Positions 52,516 through 60,941 of a stretch of 64,000 nucleotides of DNA are shown piece after piece. The DNA lies in NCBI RefSeq assembly GCF_023028345.1, contig NZ_CP095487.1:2108001-2172000 (forward strand). The letters are read 5' to 3'. Each line of letters begins with the position of its first letter. Within the stretch, counting starts at the first letter, position 1. Origin of the DNA: Halorientalis marina (GTDB lineage: Archaea > Halobacteriota > Halobacteria > Halobacteriales > Haloarculaceae). The position numbers were made by a program, and so were the translations under genes. The notes below the pieces were generated by a model that was given only the letters and a program-made list of their open reading frames with translations, was not told the DNA's origin and did no database searches.

Positions 52516-53619
52516 TCAGGCGGGCTGTGTCCGCCCGTCGTCGCCGGCCTCGTCGGACTCCGCGTCGGATACCTCGCGGTCACGGTTCCGGTAGCCACGG
52601 GAGAGCGTGACGGCCAGTGCGCCGAAGCCGAGCAGGAGGACCAGCAGTTCGACGAGCCCCCCGACGAGCGGGATTCTGACGCCGACCGCCACCACGACGA
52701 GCCCGACGAGCAATCCGAGCCAGCGGTTCGAGGTGCCGGCACGCGCCACGAGCCAATCGCCGACCGCGATCCGGCCGTAGACGGCCCCGATCCACAGCGA
52801 GAGCGCGAAGAGGAGCGCCCCGATTATCGAGAGCGGGATGCCGATGATCGTGATGGCGACGGCCACGAGCGCCAGCGGCACGCCGAGTAGGGCGACGAGG
52901 CCAACCCCCGCGCTTCGGAGCGGGGAGTCGCTCGCCCGTGTCGACACCGCTCGCGAGAACACCGGGAACGCGACGAGCAGGAGCGCGCCGAGGGCGGCGT
53001 TCACGAGAAAGCCGTACACCGAGCCGACCCACGGGGGAACCTGCGGTACGCCCCCGACGAGGGGCCCCTCCACGACGAGGTCGGAATCGCGTTCGACGGA
53101 GCCACCGACCTGCGCGCCGTCCTCGCGCTCCAGTTGCCCGCCGTACCGCACGTCGCCACCGACGGACGAGCCGGACGCGAGCCGGAGGGTCTCGGCCCCG
53201 GCCTGGAAGTCACTACCGATGGTGCCGGTCGACGCCAGCGTAACCGTCTCCGCCGCGGCTTCGACGGAGCCGTCGATAGCGCCGGCGATGCGGACGGTTC
53301 CCGCCGAGGCCCGGAGGTCGCCGCCGACGCTCGCGTTGGGCGCGACGACGACGCTCCCCGCGGCCGCCTCGACGTCGCCGTCGACACGCCCTTCGATACG
53401 GACGTTCCCTGCGAACGCCGACACGTCACCCGTTACGGTGCCACGGACGACGACGTTCCCGCCGAAGGCTTCGAGATTGCCGTCGACGGTTTCGCCGCGT
53501 TCGACGACGATCGAGCCTCCGGAGCGACTCTCCGCGGCTGCGACACCTGGCAGGACCGAAACCGCAAGCAGGAGGGCCAGTAGAACCTGAGCGGTACCGT
53601 TCGGCAGTGTAATTTCCAT
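52516..53619 (-). CDS. Bactofilin-like repeat protein with signal peptide and membrane domain
   Basis: 367 residues from ATG 53619. A Sec signal (LLALLLAVSVLPGVAAAE, cut about 28) is followed by about 150 residues of short beta turns with repeats such as GGNVVVRGTVTGDVSAFAG and GSVVVAPNASVGGDL, the polymer-forming (bactofilin) pattern. Residues about 200-345 contain several membrane segments with ITIIGIPLSIIGALLF, and the tail is acidic. In this topology the beta domain is outside the cell, unlike cytoplasmic bactofilins, so a cell-surface lattice or adhesion role is possible. Start chosen at the signal peptide. Confidence 0.82.
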   Translation of the reverse strand: MEITLPNGTAQVLLALLLAVSVLPGVAAAESRSGGSIVVERGETVDGNLEAFGGNVVVRGTVTGDVSAFAGNVRIEGRVDGDVEAAAGSVVVAPNASVGGDLRASAGTVRIAGAIDGSVEAAAETVTLASTGTIGSDFQAGAETLRLASGSSVGGDVRYGGQLEREDGAQVGGSVERDSDLVVEGPLVGGVPQVPPWVGSVYGFLVNAALGALLLVAFPVFSRAVSTRASDSPLRSAGVGLVALLGVPLALVAVAITIIGIPLSIIGALLFALSLWIGAVYGRIAVGDWLVARAGTSNRWLGLLVGLVVVAVGVRIPLVGGLVELLVLLLGFGALAVTLSRGYRNRDREVSDAESDEAGDDGRTQPA

Positions 53620-53764
53620 CGGATCACCGGCGGAAGCTACGACGTGTAGCCTCATAACCGTCGGCGGTACCCACACGATCAGGGACCCATCACCGGCCGG
53701 AACACTCGGCCGCCATCGCGGCGGCATCGAAAGGTCGTTAGGAACCCGGCTGAAACTGGCGCGT

Positions 53765-54427
53765 ATGCGTGTCGTCGTCAACGCCGCGATGAGTGCCGAC
53801 GGAAAGCTCTCGTCCCGGGAGCGGACGCAGGTCGAAATCAGCGGGCCCGGGGACTTCGACCGCGTCGACCAACTCCGTGCCGACAGTGACGCCGTCATGG
53901 TCGGCGTCGGGACCGTCCTCGCCGACGACCCCTCGCTGACGGTCGACAGCGAGGACCGCCGGGCCGAGCGCGAAGCACGCGGCGAGCGACCGAACCCCGC
54001 GCGGGTCGTCGCCGACTCGCGAATCCGTACACCGCCGGGTGCGACCGTCCTCGACGATGCAGCGCACACGTACCTCATGGTCAGCGAAGTGGCCCCGACC
54101 GACTTCGTCGAGGAGATGGAGGAAGCCGGTGCGACCGTCATCGCGACCGGCGAGGACCGCGTCGACCTCGTGACCGCCCTCGGCAAACTCGAAGCCGAGG
54201 GTATCGACCAGCTGATGGTCGAGGGCGGCGGCGAACTCATCTTCTCGCTGCTCGCCGACGGCCTCGTCGACGAACTCTCGGTGTTCGTCGGCCCGACGCT
54301 CATCGGCGGCCGCGACGCTCCCACGCTCGCCGACGGCGACGGCTTCACCGAGGACTTCCCGGAACTCACCCTGGAGTCGGTCGAGCGACTCGACGACGGC
54401 GCCTTGCTGCAGTGGGACGTGCCCTGA
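53765..54427 (+). CDS. arfC: 2,5-diamino-6-(ribosylamino)-4(3H)-pyrimidinone 5'-phosphate reductase
   Basis: 220 residues. RibD C-terminal/DHFR-like reductase: MRVVVNAAMSADGKLSSRER, DSDAVMVGVGTVLADDPSLTV, PARVVADSRIRTPP, and LMVEGGGELIFSLL are the family motifs. It reduces the ribosylamino side chain with NADPH in archaeal riboflavin and F420 (FO) synthesis. No deaminase domain is fused, as usual for archaea. Cytoplasmic, single gene with a BRE-like CGAAAGG about 36 bases upstream. Confidence 0.92.
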   Translation: MRVVVNAAMSADGKLSSRERTQVEISGPGDFDRVDQLRADSDAVMVGVGTVLADDPSLTVDSEDRRAEREARGERPNPARVVADSRIRTPPGATVLDDAAHTYLMVSEVAPTDFVEEMEEAGATVIATGEDRVDLVTALGKLEAEGIDQLMVEGGGELIFSLLADGLVDELSVFVGPTLIGGRDAPTLADGDGFTEDFPELTLESVERLDDGALLQWDVP

Positions 54428-54447
54428 AGCGGGCCCGAGAGAACCCG

Positions 54448-54735
54448 TTAGTGGTCGTGGCCGGTCATCTCGCCGAAGGTCGCGCCGAATCGCTCCTCGA
54501 AGACCTCCATCGTCTCCTCCTCGGCCGCCCGCACCTCGGGCGAGACCTCGCCTTCGGCGTGGTGAATGGCCCCGTGGATGCGCTGTGCGAGGCCGAACAT
54601 CGCGATATCGCCGACGATTTGCGGCGGCGACTCGTCGTTCTCCCGGAGCATATCGAGGAGTCCCGTCGGGACGGTCAGTTCGTCGAGCGAGCCGTCGTCG
54701 GCTTCGATCGTCAGCGTGATCGTGTCGTCTGCCAT
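54448..54735 (-). CDS. Conserved haloarchaeal protein of unknown function
   Basis: 95 residues from ATG 54735. A beta-hairpin start (DTITLTIEADDGSLDELTVPTGLLDML) is followed by two helices with IAMFGLAQRIHGAIHHAEGEVSPEV and FEERFGATFGEMTGHDH. Several His in the second half might bind a metal, but no standard motif is seen. Acidic and cytoplasmic. Convergent with arfC, 20 bases between stops. I do not know its function. Confidence 0.75.
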   Translation of the reverse strand: MADDTITLTIEADDGSLDELTVPTGLLDMLRENDESPPQIVGDIAMFGLAQRIHGAIHHAEGEVSPEVRAAEEETMEVFEERFGATFGEMTGHDH

Positions 54736-54847
54736 GCCAGCCCCTTCGCGAACCGGACGTAAGGGACTGTTGGGTCGGTGCCGCCGTCGCGGGAACGCGC
54801 ACAGCACAAGCGCTTTGTGCGCGCCGCGAGCACACTCGCTCGTCACC

Positions 54848-55954
54848 ATGCCCTCCCCGCCGCTCCGGTGGCCCTCCATCCGGTCGCATCGCCGGCTCCT
54901 CGTCTGCATCGCCCTCGCCGTCCTGTTCCTGGTCGCCACTGCCGGTGTCCTCGCCGCACCACCGCCACAGTCGGTCTGTGGCCCCTGCAACGACGGGCTG
55001 GTCGGTGCCGGCCACCAGCACTCCCTCCCGCTTCGCGTCACCGAGAGCACCGCGACCGTCCAGGTCCATCCCAACGGCTCCGCGACGTGGATGGTCACCA
55101 GTACGGTCGCCGCCCGAGATCCCGACGCGAACGAGTTCCGGCCGAACGCCTCGCTCCGGAACGTGAGCGAACTGCGAACCAACGCGACGCTCCGTCGGTC
55201 GGTCGTGCGCGAGGCCGTCGGCGACAGCCGCGAGTACCTCGAACCCGACCGCCCGGACGCGGGGCTCCAGTCCGTCTCGATGACGAACTCGACGCTCCGA
55301 TTCTCCTTCCGCGAGCCGGACGTCGCACGGAACGTGACCGGTGGCGCACTGTTGTTCGAGGAGTACCACACCCGCGGCCTCGGAAGCGGGTGGTACGTCG
55401 ACGTGGACCGGCTGACCATCGTCGGCCCGCCGGACACCACGGTCGGGAACGACGTGCGGACCGCGTTCGGCCCGTCGCTCGAATCCGTCGAGAACCGGCG
55501 CGTCGTCCTCGAAGGCGACCCGGAGAACGCGACGAGGGTCGCTCGGAGCGACATCTACGTCGCGTTCGTCCCGCGGGGTGACGCCGCCGGGCTTCGCGCC
55601 GCGGTCGGACTCGCCGCCGCGACCCTGCCGACCGCCGTCGACGCGTTCCTCTCGTTCCACCTGCCCGGTCTCGTGGTACTCGTCGCGGCTCTGGGTCTGG
55701 TTCACGCCCTGCGGACGCGCCGCCAGGAGGGTCTGAACCCCCGGAGTTACGCCGCGGTCGGCTGGTTCGCGTCGTCACTGCTCGCTTACCTCGTCGTGGC
55801 GTTCCTGCTCGTGCCACCGCTGCATCCCTATCCGATGTTCGGGATCATCCTGGTCGCCATGCTCGCGGGGTACGCGCTGGTGGTCGCGACCGTCAGCTGG
55901 TTCCTCTACCCGATGGTCGGACAGTGGATACCGGAGCGGGCGACCGGGAGCTGA
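54848..55954 (+). CDS. Membrane-anchored exported protein, unknown function
   Basis: 368 residues from ATG 54848. A signal/TM about 18-36 (LLVCIALAVLFLVATAGVLA), an outer domain of about 220 residues with many N-glycosylation sequons (NGS, NAS, NVS, NAT, NST, NVT), and at least three C-terminal hydrophobic helices (about 275-300, 308-325, 330-360). A pair of Cys (SVCGPCND) follows the signal. No family recognised. Probably a surface glycoprotein-like sensor or assembly factor; this is inference only. Convergent with trxB. Confidence 0.78.
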   Translation: MPSPPLRWPSIRSHRRLLVCIALAVLFLVATAGVLAAPPPQSVCGPCNDGLVGAGHQHSLPLRVTESTATVQVHPNGSATWMVTSTVAARDPDANEFRPNASLRNVSELRTNATLRRSVVREAVGDSREYLEPDRPDAGLQSVSMTNSTLRFSFREPDVARNVTGGALLFEEYHTRGLGSGWYVDVDRLTIVGPPDTTVGNDVRTAFGPSLESVENRRVVLEGDPENATRVARSDIYVAFVPRGDAAGLRAAVGLAAATLPTAVDAFLSFHLPGLVVLVAALGLVHALRTRRQEGLNPRSYAAVGWFASSLLAYLVVAFLLVPPLHPYPMFGIILVAMLAGYALVVATVSWFLYPMVGQWIPERATGS

Positions 55955-55966
55955 GCCGCGGCGCGG

Positions 55967-57019
55967 TCAGTCGTCGCCTTCGGCCGTCGCCTGTCCGCCG
56001 GCCTCGGCCGCGGCCGTCGCGTTGTCTTCGAGGTAGTCGTCGGCGTCGAGCGCGGCCTTCACGCCCATGCCACCGGCCGTCGCCGCCTGCTGGTAGTGGT
56101 AGTCCACTACGTCACCGGCACCGAATATTCCTTCGACGGCAGTCTTCGTCTGTCCGCCGCCCTCGCCGCCCTGGGTCTCGAGGTAGCCCGCGTCGTCCAT
56201 CTCGACGCCGGTGCCTTCGAGGTACTCCGTGTTCGGCGTGTGGCCGATAGCGAGGAAGACGGCGCCCACGTCGAAATCGTACTCCTCGGTGTCCGGGTCG
56301 TCGAGTTTGTTGGTGGGGTGGCCCTCGGGGTGTTCGACGAGGGTGACGTGGTCGACGCCGTCCTCTTTCGAGCCGTGAATCTCGATGGCCTCGGTGTTTT
56401 TCATGATCTCGATGTCACCGGCCTCGACGTGTTCGCGGACGCGGTCGATCCAGTAGTCCTCGGCGCGGAACTCCTCGCGGCGGTGGGCGATGTAGACCGT
56501 GTCGGCGAACTTCGTGAGGAAGGAGGCTTCTTCCATCGCCGCGTCGCCGCCGCCGACGACGAGCATATCCTCGCCCCGGAAGAAGGCGCCGTCACAGGTG
56601 GCACACGTCGAGACGCCGTGGCCCATCAGCAGGTCCTCGCCGGGAATCCCGAGCGTCCGTGCGCTCGCGCCGGAGGCGGCGATGACGGCGTCGGCGGTGT
56701 AGACGGTGCCGTCCCGGAGTTCGACGCGGAACGGGCGCTGACTCTCGTCCACGTCGACGACGATGCCGTGGTCGATCTCGGCGCCGAACTGCTCGGCCTG
56801 CTCTTTCATATTGTTCACGAGTTCGGTGCCGTTGATGCCATCCGGGAAGCCGGGGTAGTTCGCCACATCGGTCGTGAGCGTCAACTGTCCCCCCGGCTCG
56901 TCACCTTCCAAGACGAGCGGGTCGTTGTTCGAGCGTGCGGCGTAGATGGCGGCGCTCAGGCCGGCAATGCCCGAGCCGGCGATCAGTAACGTGCGGTGTT
57001 CGACGGGCTCGTCAGTCAT
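55967..57019 (-). CDS. trxB: Thioredoxin reductase-like FAD/NAD(P) disulfide oxidoreductase
   Basis: 350 residues from ATG 57019. FAD motif IAGSGIAGLSAAIYAAR, GGQLTLTTDVANYPGFP, redox CxxC in STCATCDGAFF, NADPH domain VVGGGDAAMEEASFL with HRREEFRA, and the final FAD motif GIFGAGDVVDYHYQQAATAGGMG. It keeps thioredoxin reduced. An acidic Ala/Glu-rich tail of about 25 residues is a halophilic extension. Compared with the common HRRDxxR, the loop is HRREEFR, consistent with NADPH. Single gene. Confidence 0.95.
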   Translation of the reverse strand: MTDEPVEHRTLLIAGSGIAGLSAAIYAARSNNDPLVLEGDEPGGQLTLTTDVANYPGFPDGINGTELVNNMKEQAEQFGAEIDHGIVVDVDESQRPFRVELRDGTVYTADAVIAASGASARTLGIPGEDLLMGHGVSTCATCDGAFFRGEDMLVVGGGDAAMEEASFLTKFADTVYIAHRREEFRAEDYWIDRVREHVEAGDIEIMKNTEAIEIHGSKEDGVDHVTLVEHPEGHPTNKLDDPDTEEYDFDVGAVFLAIGHTPNTEYLEGTGVEMDDAGYLETQGGEGGGQTKTAVEGIFGAGDVVDYHYQQAATAGGMGVKAALDADDYLEDNATAAAEAGGQATAEGDD

Positions 57020-57121
57020 GTCTCGACGTAGTCGTGGCCGGGCTATTAACCCTGCGCTGTCGGGTACCGGGCGCACAACCACGACGACACGCTTAGGGGC
57101 CGTCCGGGCCTCCCTTCGGCC

Positions 57122-57406
57122 ATGCCCGCCGACCTCGACGAGAAGACCGATCGGTACGAGGGGCTGCTCGCGGAGGCCCTGTCGGAATCCGAAACCGCCG
57201 TCCCGCCGGACACGCCGCTCGGCGAGGCCGCCACCGAGTTCGAGGAGATGGCCCGCTCGTACCTGGAGGACGGTCGCCACTTCCGCGAGGACGGCGACCC
57301 GGTCAACGCGCTCGCCGCGTTCTCCTACGGCCACGCCTGGCTCGACGCTGGCGCCCGGATGGGGCTGTTCGACGTGCCCGACGAGGGGCATCTGTTCACC
57401 GTGTGA
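57122..57406 (+). CDS. DUF357 family protein
   Basis: 94 residues. EKTDRYEGLLAEAL and ATEFEEMARSYLEDGRHFREDGDPVNALAAFSYGHAWLDAGARMGLF form the helical bundle of DUF357, a small archaeal family of unknown function; the AFSYGHAWLDAG motif is the most conserved part. Cytoplasmic. Divergent from trxB. Confidence 0.9.
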   Translation: MPADLDEKTDRYEGLLAEALSESETAVPPDTPLGEAATEFEEMARSYLEDGRHFREDGDPVNALAAFSYGHAWLDAGARMGLFDVPDEGHLFTV

Positions 57407-57454
57407 TTGCCCGACCGCCTCCGTGAGTACGGGCAGTCTCGCCGTCTGTCGGTG

Positions 57455-57462
57455 CTTATAAA
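57455..57462 (+). promoter_or_regulatory. TATA box of the winged-helix gene
   Basis: CTTATAAA about 30 bases before ATG 57489, a strong haloarchaeal TATA element. Confidence 0.65.
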
Positions 57463-57488
57463 CCCCGGGGGCGTGTTCGAAACGTTCG

Positions 57489-57764
57489 ATGGAGGCGGTC
57501 CTCTGGTACGTGCTGACGGGTACTCGCGGGGGCGAGAACCGGGTGCGCATCCTGCGTGCGCTCGACGAGCGCCCGCGAAACGCCAATCAACTCGCCGAGG
57601 ACCTCGATCTCGACTACAAGACGGTTCGACACCACCTGGACGTTCTCATGGACAACGACATCCTGACGAACAGCGGCGACGACTACGGAGCGGTGTACCT
57701 GCCGACGGACCGCGCCCGGCACAACTGGGATACAGTCGAGGAGATACTGGCGGAGGTCGAGTGA
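57489..57764 (+). CDS. Winged-helix (ArsR-like) transcription regulator
   Basis: 91 residues, little more than the DNA-binding domain: RGGENRVRILRALDERPRNANQLAEDLDLDYKTVRHHLDVLMDNDILTNSGDDYG. The recognition helix is DYKTVRHHLDVL and the wing DDYGAVYLPT. It has no ligand domain. A small membrane protein gene follows 55 bases later; haloarchaea often pair such regulators with small membrane proteins, which may hold or signal to the regulator. Promoters of the next two genes share a sequence box and may be its targets. Confidence 0.9.
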   Translation: MEAVLWYVLTGTRGGENRVRILRALDERPRNANQLAEDLDLDYKTVRHHLDVLMDNDILTNSGDDYGAVYLPTDRARHNWDTVEEILAEVE

Positions 57765-57777
57765 GTATGGTCGAATT

Positions 57778-57794
57778 TGGGAAAGTGCATATAC
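57778..57794 (+). promoter_or_regulatory. Shared box TTGGGAAAGTGCATATA, copy 1
   Basis: TTGGGAAAGTGCATATA, preceded by CGAATT, lies 26 bases before ATG 57820 and includes the TATA. A close copy, TTGGGAAAATGTACA, is at 58206-58220 at the same distance from ATG 58248. An additional Shine-Dalgarno-like GGGAGG at 57809-57814 precedes the ATG. Confidence 0.5.
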
Positions 57795-57819
57795 GACGGA
57801 GGCGCCAAGGGAGGCAAGC

Positions 57820-58122
57820 ATGGGTATCTGGTTAGATGCGGCGAGTGCGGCCACGGCGCTGAACGTCGTCTTGCTCGTGGTCCTCGTCGGTATCTGGGGC
57901 CGAAACTACCGCTCGTTCGGGTCCAAACACGCCCTGGGACTGGCCCTGTTCGGCGTGCTCCTCCTCGCGGAGAACGTCCTCGCGTTCTACTACTACGTCC
58001 TCGACCCGCAGGTCGCGACCCTGCTCAACAGCGCCGCTCCCGTCGCCGGCCGCGCCATGATGTCCGTCCAGATCCTCGAACTCGCCGCGCTCTGCTTTCT
58101 CACCTGGGTCACCTGGGACTGA
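57820..58122 (+). CDS. Small three-helix membrane protein
   Basis: 100 residues with three membrane segments, about 8-26 (ATALNVVLLVVLVGIWG), 35-58 (HALGLALFGVLLLAENVLAFYYY) and 75-98. Polar residues are few; SFGSKHALG and the Glu/Asn in AENVLAF within the second helix are the distinctive positions. Typical of the haloarchaeal membrane proteins encoded beside winged-helix regulators. Function unknown; a membrane sensor partner of the regulator at 57489 is plausible. Confidence 0.8.
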   Translation: MGIWLDAASAATALNVVLLVVLVGIWGRNYRSFGSKHALGLALFGVLLLAENVLAFYYYVLDPQVATLLNSAAPVAGRAMMSVQILELAALCFLTWVTWD

Positions 58123-58205
58123 CGACCGCTTCCCAGTTCATTTCCACCTCCGCCTCGGACGCCCCCGTCCAGTCTAGCCGAATTTGGGTGAGAGTCCGGC
58201 CGCAG

Positions 58206-58220
58206 TTGGGAAAATGTACA
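58206..58220 (+). promoter_or_regulatory. Shared box TTGGGAAAATGTACA, copy 2
   Basis: Same layout as the box at 57778, ending about 28 bases before ATG 58248. A further partial copy, CGAATTTGGG, occurs at 58179-58188, so this promoter has two half-copies. Confidence 0.5.
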
Positions 58221-58247
58221 AATCCTGACTAGTCGAACGGACTGGTG

Positions 58248-59087
58248 ATGTCAGATCAGACGCGACGGAGAGTACTCGCAGCGCTCGGTGGAACAGTCGC
58301 GGTCGGCCTCGCCGGCTGCAGCGGTGGCGGCAACGGGACGGCGACTGACGCCGCGACCACCACCGAGGGTGGCATGACGGAGGGTGAATCGACCGATACC
58401 GAGATGTCGGAGATGACGACGACGGAGGGTGAGATGACCGAGGGCGGCATGGACGACGGCGAGCAGGCGATGGTCCGTGTCTCCCACATGTCGCCGGACG
58501 CGCCCAACGTCGACGTCTACGTCGACGGCGGCGACCCGGTGCTGTCTGACGTCCCCTTCGGCACGACCAGCGACTACCTCCCGCTCCCCGGAGGGACGTA
58601 CACGGTGACGATCACGGCCGCCGGCGACGCGGACACCGTTGCCTTCGAAGGCGACGTGTCCGTGGAGGCCGGCACCAGCTACACGGTCGCGGCCATCGGC
58701 GAACTCACGAGCGAGGACTCCGAGTTCCGCCCGCTCGTCCTCGAAGACGACGTGTCCGACCCCGGCGGCGACTCGGCGCGAGTCCGCGTGGTCCACGCCT
58801 CGCCGGACGCGCCCGCAGTGGACGTGACCGTCGCCGCCTCGGGCGACGCCATCGTCGACGGCGCGGCCTTCGGTGACACGGCGTCGGTGACCGTCCCCGC
58901 CAACGACTACACGCTCGAAATCCGTGGCGACACGGAGAGCAACGACGGCGACGTGGTCGCCGATTACGACGTGTCACTGAACGGCGGGACGGTGTACACG
59001 GCCTTCGCGGCGGGCTACCTCTCGCCCGACGACGAGCCGACGGACGAGGCCTTCGATCTGCTCGTCGAGCAGGACGCCAGTTACTGA
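58248..59087 (+). CDS. DUF4397-domain lipoprotein
   Basis: 279 residues from ATG 58248 (GTG 58245 adjoins it). TRRRVLAALGGTVAVGLAGCSGG is a Tat/lipobox signal; then a Gly/Thr/Met/Glu spacer with repeated MTEG units. Two related domains follow (about 75-170 and 172-275), each opening with VRVSHMSPDAPNVDVYVDGG or VRVVHASPDAPAVDVTV, the DUF4397 hallmark. Surface-anchored, of unknown function. It shares a promoter box with the small membrane protein. Its stop overlaps by 7 bases the stop of the convergent 47-residue gene. Confidence 0.9.
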   Translation: MSDQTRRRVLAALGGTVAVGLAGCSGGGNGTATDAATTTEGGMTEGESTDTEMSEMTTTEGEMTEGGMDDGEQAMVRVSHMSPDAPNVDVYVDGGDPVLSDVPFGTTSDYLPLPGGTYTVTITAAGDADTVAFEGDVSVEAGTSYTVAAIGELTSEDSEFRPLVLEDDVSDPGGDSARVRVVHASPDAPAVDVTVAASGDAIVDGAAFGDTASVTVPANDYTLEIRGDTESNDGDVVADYDVSLNGGTVYTAFAAGYLSPDDEPTDEAFDLLVEQDASY

Positions 59088-59224
59088 TCCCCCTGCCCTC
59101 GGCTCTCCGAGCCGCCCCGGTACTCCCGCAAGACCTGATATGTTTCGTACGCGAAGACGGCCACCACGAGCGCGATTCCGCCCCACGCGAGCACGGCGAA
59201 CGCCGTCGCGCCGATGGCGGCCAT
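59081..59224 (-). CDS. 47-residue single-span membrane partner of the SSS symporter
   Basis: This gene was read directly from the sequence: ATG at 59224 on the minus strand, TAA at 59081-59083. It encodes MAAIGATAFAVLAWGGIALV followed by VAVFAYETYQVLREYRG and a short polar tail, with one helix at about 5-25. Its ATG overlaps the symporter stop (TGATG), a typical coupling signal. Small partner subunits of one helix are known for several transporter families. The end overlaps the DUF4397 gene by 7 bases on the other strand. The frame is short, so function rests on position and the clean helix. Confidence 0.75.
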   Translation of the reverse strand: MAAIGATAFAVLAWGGIALVVAVFAYETYQVLREYRGGSESRGQGDQ

Positions 59225-60750
59225 CAGTCGCTCACCTCCCCGGACTCCGCGGCGTCGTCGAGCCGTCGCACGTCCCGACCGAGGTCGTCGAGGTCGAACC
59301 GACCCGGCGTGAGCAGTGCGAACACGACTGCGAGACCGCCGGAGACGAACGCCGCACCGGCGAAAGCCAGCAGGAAGTCCGGGGCGGGCAGGAGGGGGCC
59401 GACCCCGGGCACGCTCGCGACCAGACCCCGGAGGGTCGGGAAGAACGCGAGTCCCACCAGCAGGCCGCTGACACTCGCGACGAGCATTCCGTGGCCGCCG
59501 GGCCGCGACGAGAAGAGGCCGTAGAGCAGCGGCAGGAACGTCGCGGCGGCCAGCAGGTCGGCCGTCAGGAAAATCCGGAGGACACTGTAGCCCTGTGCGC
59601 CGACGAGGGTCGCGGCGAGTGCGACTGCGACCGTCAGCCCGCGCGCACCGAGCGTGAGCGTGCGGTCGTCGGGGTCGTCGAGGAGGGTCGGGAGGTCCGC
59701 CGTGACGACGCTGGCGATGGCGTTGAACAGCGTGTCGGCGGTACTCATCACGAGCAGAATGGCGAGCAAAACGACGGCCAGCGCGACCCAGGCCGGGAAG
59801 GCACTGTCGACGACGAGGAAGAAGGCCACGTCAGCGTTGTAGCCGGCGCTCGTCGGGTCGGTGACGATAGCGTCGAGTCCGGTCGCCGCGAGGCCGAAGA
59901 GGCCGGCGACGAGGATCATCGGGACGACGGCGACGGCGGCGACGAGGAAGGACCGGCGGAGCGTGCGGTCGCTCTCGGCGGCGTAGATGCGTTGCCACCA
60001 GGCCTGGTTGAGCATCTCAGCGCCGAGGACCGCGATGGCGACGTAGCCTCCGAACTGCAGGCCCGTGACGAATCCGGGATCGAGCAGGGAGGGATTCCTG
60101 GCGGCGACGGAGGCGTGAATCTCTCCGGGACCGCCGAGCGCCAGCAGGGCACCGCCGAAGCCGACGGCGAGCAGCGGGAGGATGACGAGCGTCTGGATCG
60201 TGTCGGTGAAGATGCTCGCCTGCAGGCCACCGTAGACGGTGTAGGAGAGGACGAACAGGCCGACGACGGCGGCGGTCTGCCAGCGCGGGACGCCCGCGAC
60301 GAGTTCGAGCGCGCCGGTGATGCCGGTCATCTCGGCGGCGAGGAAGATGAACATATAGAGGACGGACACGACGAGCACGTACGCGTACATGGCACGTCCG
60401 TAGCGTGCGTAGGCGTACTCGGTCAGCGAGTGCCCGTCGGGGAGGTACTCCCGGATTCGCGGGCCGACGACGACGTACGCGAGAAGCGGCAGGGCGCTCC
60501 CGGCGGCGTAACCGAACACGGCCGTAATCCCGCCGAAGGCCGCGCCCGCTTCGGCCGGACTGAACAGAATCCAGGCACCCATGCTCGACGCGATGAGCGT
60601 CGCCGTCAGCGTCCCGCCGCCCGCGGTTCCACGGGCGCTGATGAAGTCCTCGATGGACCGTACCCGACCCGCGCTGTACCACAGCCCGATGGCGCTGAAC
60701 GCCCCGAGAACGACGACGGTCGCACCCAGTGCCAGCCGGCTCTCGACCAT
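59224..60750 (-). CDS. Sodium:solute symporter, SSS family
   Basis: 508 residues, about thirteen helices. SIEDFISARGTAGGGTLTATLIASSMGAWILFSPAEAGAAFGG holds the first conserved SSS region, VYGGLQASIFTDTIQTLVIL is the fifth/sixth helix signature, and MSTADTLFNAIASVVTADL near helix 8 has the conserved SxxD/T sodium site. The substrate is unknown. Start at ATG 60750 is supported by the strong TATA at 60773-60785. It is followed by the 47-residue partner gene whose start overlaps its stop. Confidence 0.93.
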   Translation of the reverse strand: MVESRLALGATVVVLGAFSAIGLWYSAGRVRSIEDFISARGTAGGGTLTATLIASSMGAWILFSPAEAGAAFGGITAVFGYAAGSALPLLAYVVVGPRIREYLPDGHSLTEYAYARYGRAMYAYVLVVSVLYMFIFLAAEMTGITGALELVAGVPRWQTAAVVGLFVLSYTVYGGLQASIFTDTIQTLVILPLLAVGFGGALLALGGPGEIHASVAARNPSLLDPGFVTGLQFGGYVAIAVLGAEMLNQAWWQRIYAAESDRTLRRSFLVAAVAVVPMILVAGLFGLAATGLDAIVTDPTSAGYNADVAFFLVVDSAFPAWVALAVVLLAILLVMSTADTLFNAIASVVTADLPTLLDDPDDRTLTLGARGLTVAVALAATLVGAQGYSVLRIFLTADLLAAATFLPLLYGLFSSRPGGHGMLVASVSGLLVGLAFFPTLRGLVASVPGVGPLLPAPDFLLAFAGAAFVSGGLAVVFALLTPGRFDLDDLGRDVRRLDDAAESGEVSD

Positions 60751-60772
60751 GGGGTAGCATTGTTCGCTCCCG

Positions 60773-60785
60773 TATATATAATATA
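60773..60785 (-). promoter_or_regulatory. TATA element of the symporter operon
   Basis: A 13-base run of alternating A and T (TATATATAATATA on the plus strand), centred about 29 bases upstream of ATG 60750 on the minus strand. Confidence 0.65.
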
Positions 60786-60890
60786 GTGGTATAGGCCAGT
60801 TATGAGAACACGTCAGATGACACCATACACCGCATCCGAAATCGCAACACTGCGGTCGAATACGAGGCGTCGGAAAACCGACGCAGGTAG

Positions 60891-60905
60891 CGAAAGGTTT
60901 AAATA
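60891..60905 (+). promoter_or_regulatory. BRE-TATA of the second tfb
   Basis: CGAAAG then GTTTAAATA, an ideal haloarchaeal promoter, predicting transcript start about 60921-60928. That leaves a leader of roughly 55-60 bases before ATG 60983. Confidence 0.65.
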
Positions 60906-60941
60906 TCTATCGGACTAACTATGAGTAAGTAGTAGCCCGGT

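Noticed and set aside
58123..58247. Extra small gene between the membrane protein and DUF4397 lipoprotein
   Set aside because: Stops occur in all frames and the sequence contains promoter-like boxes instead.
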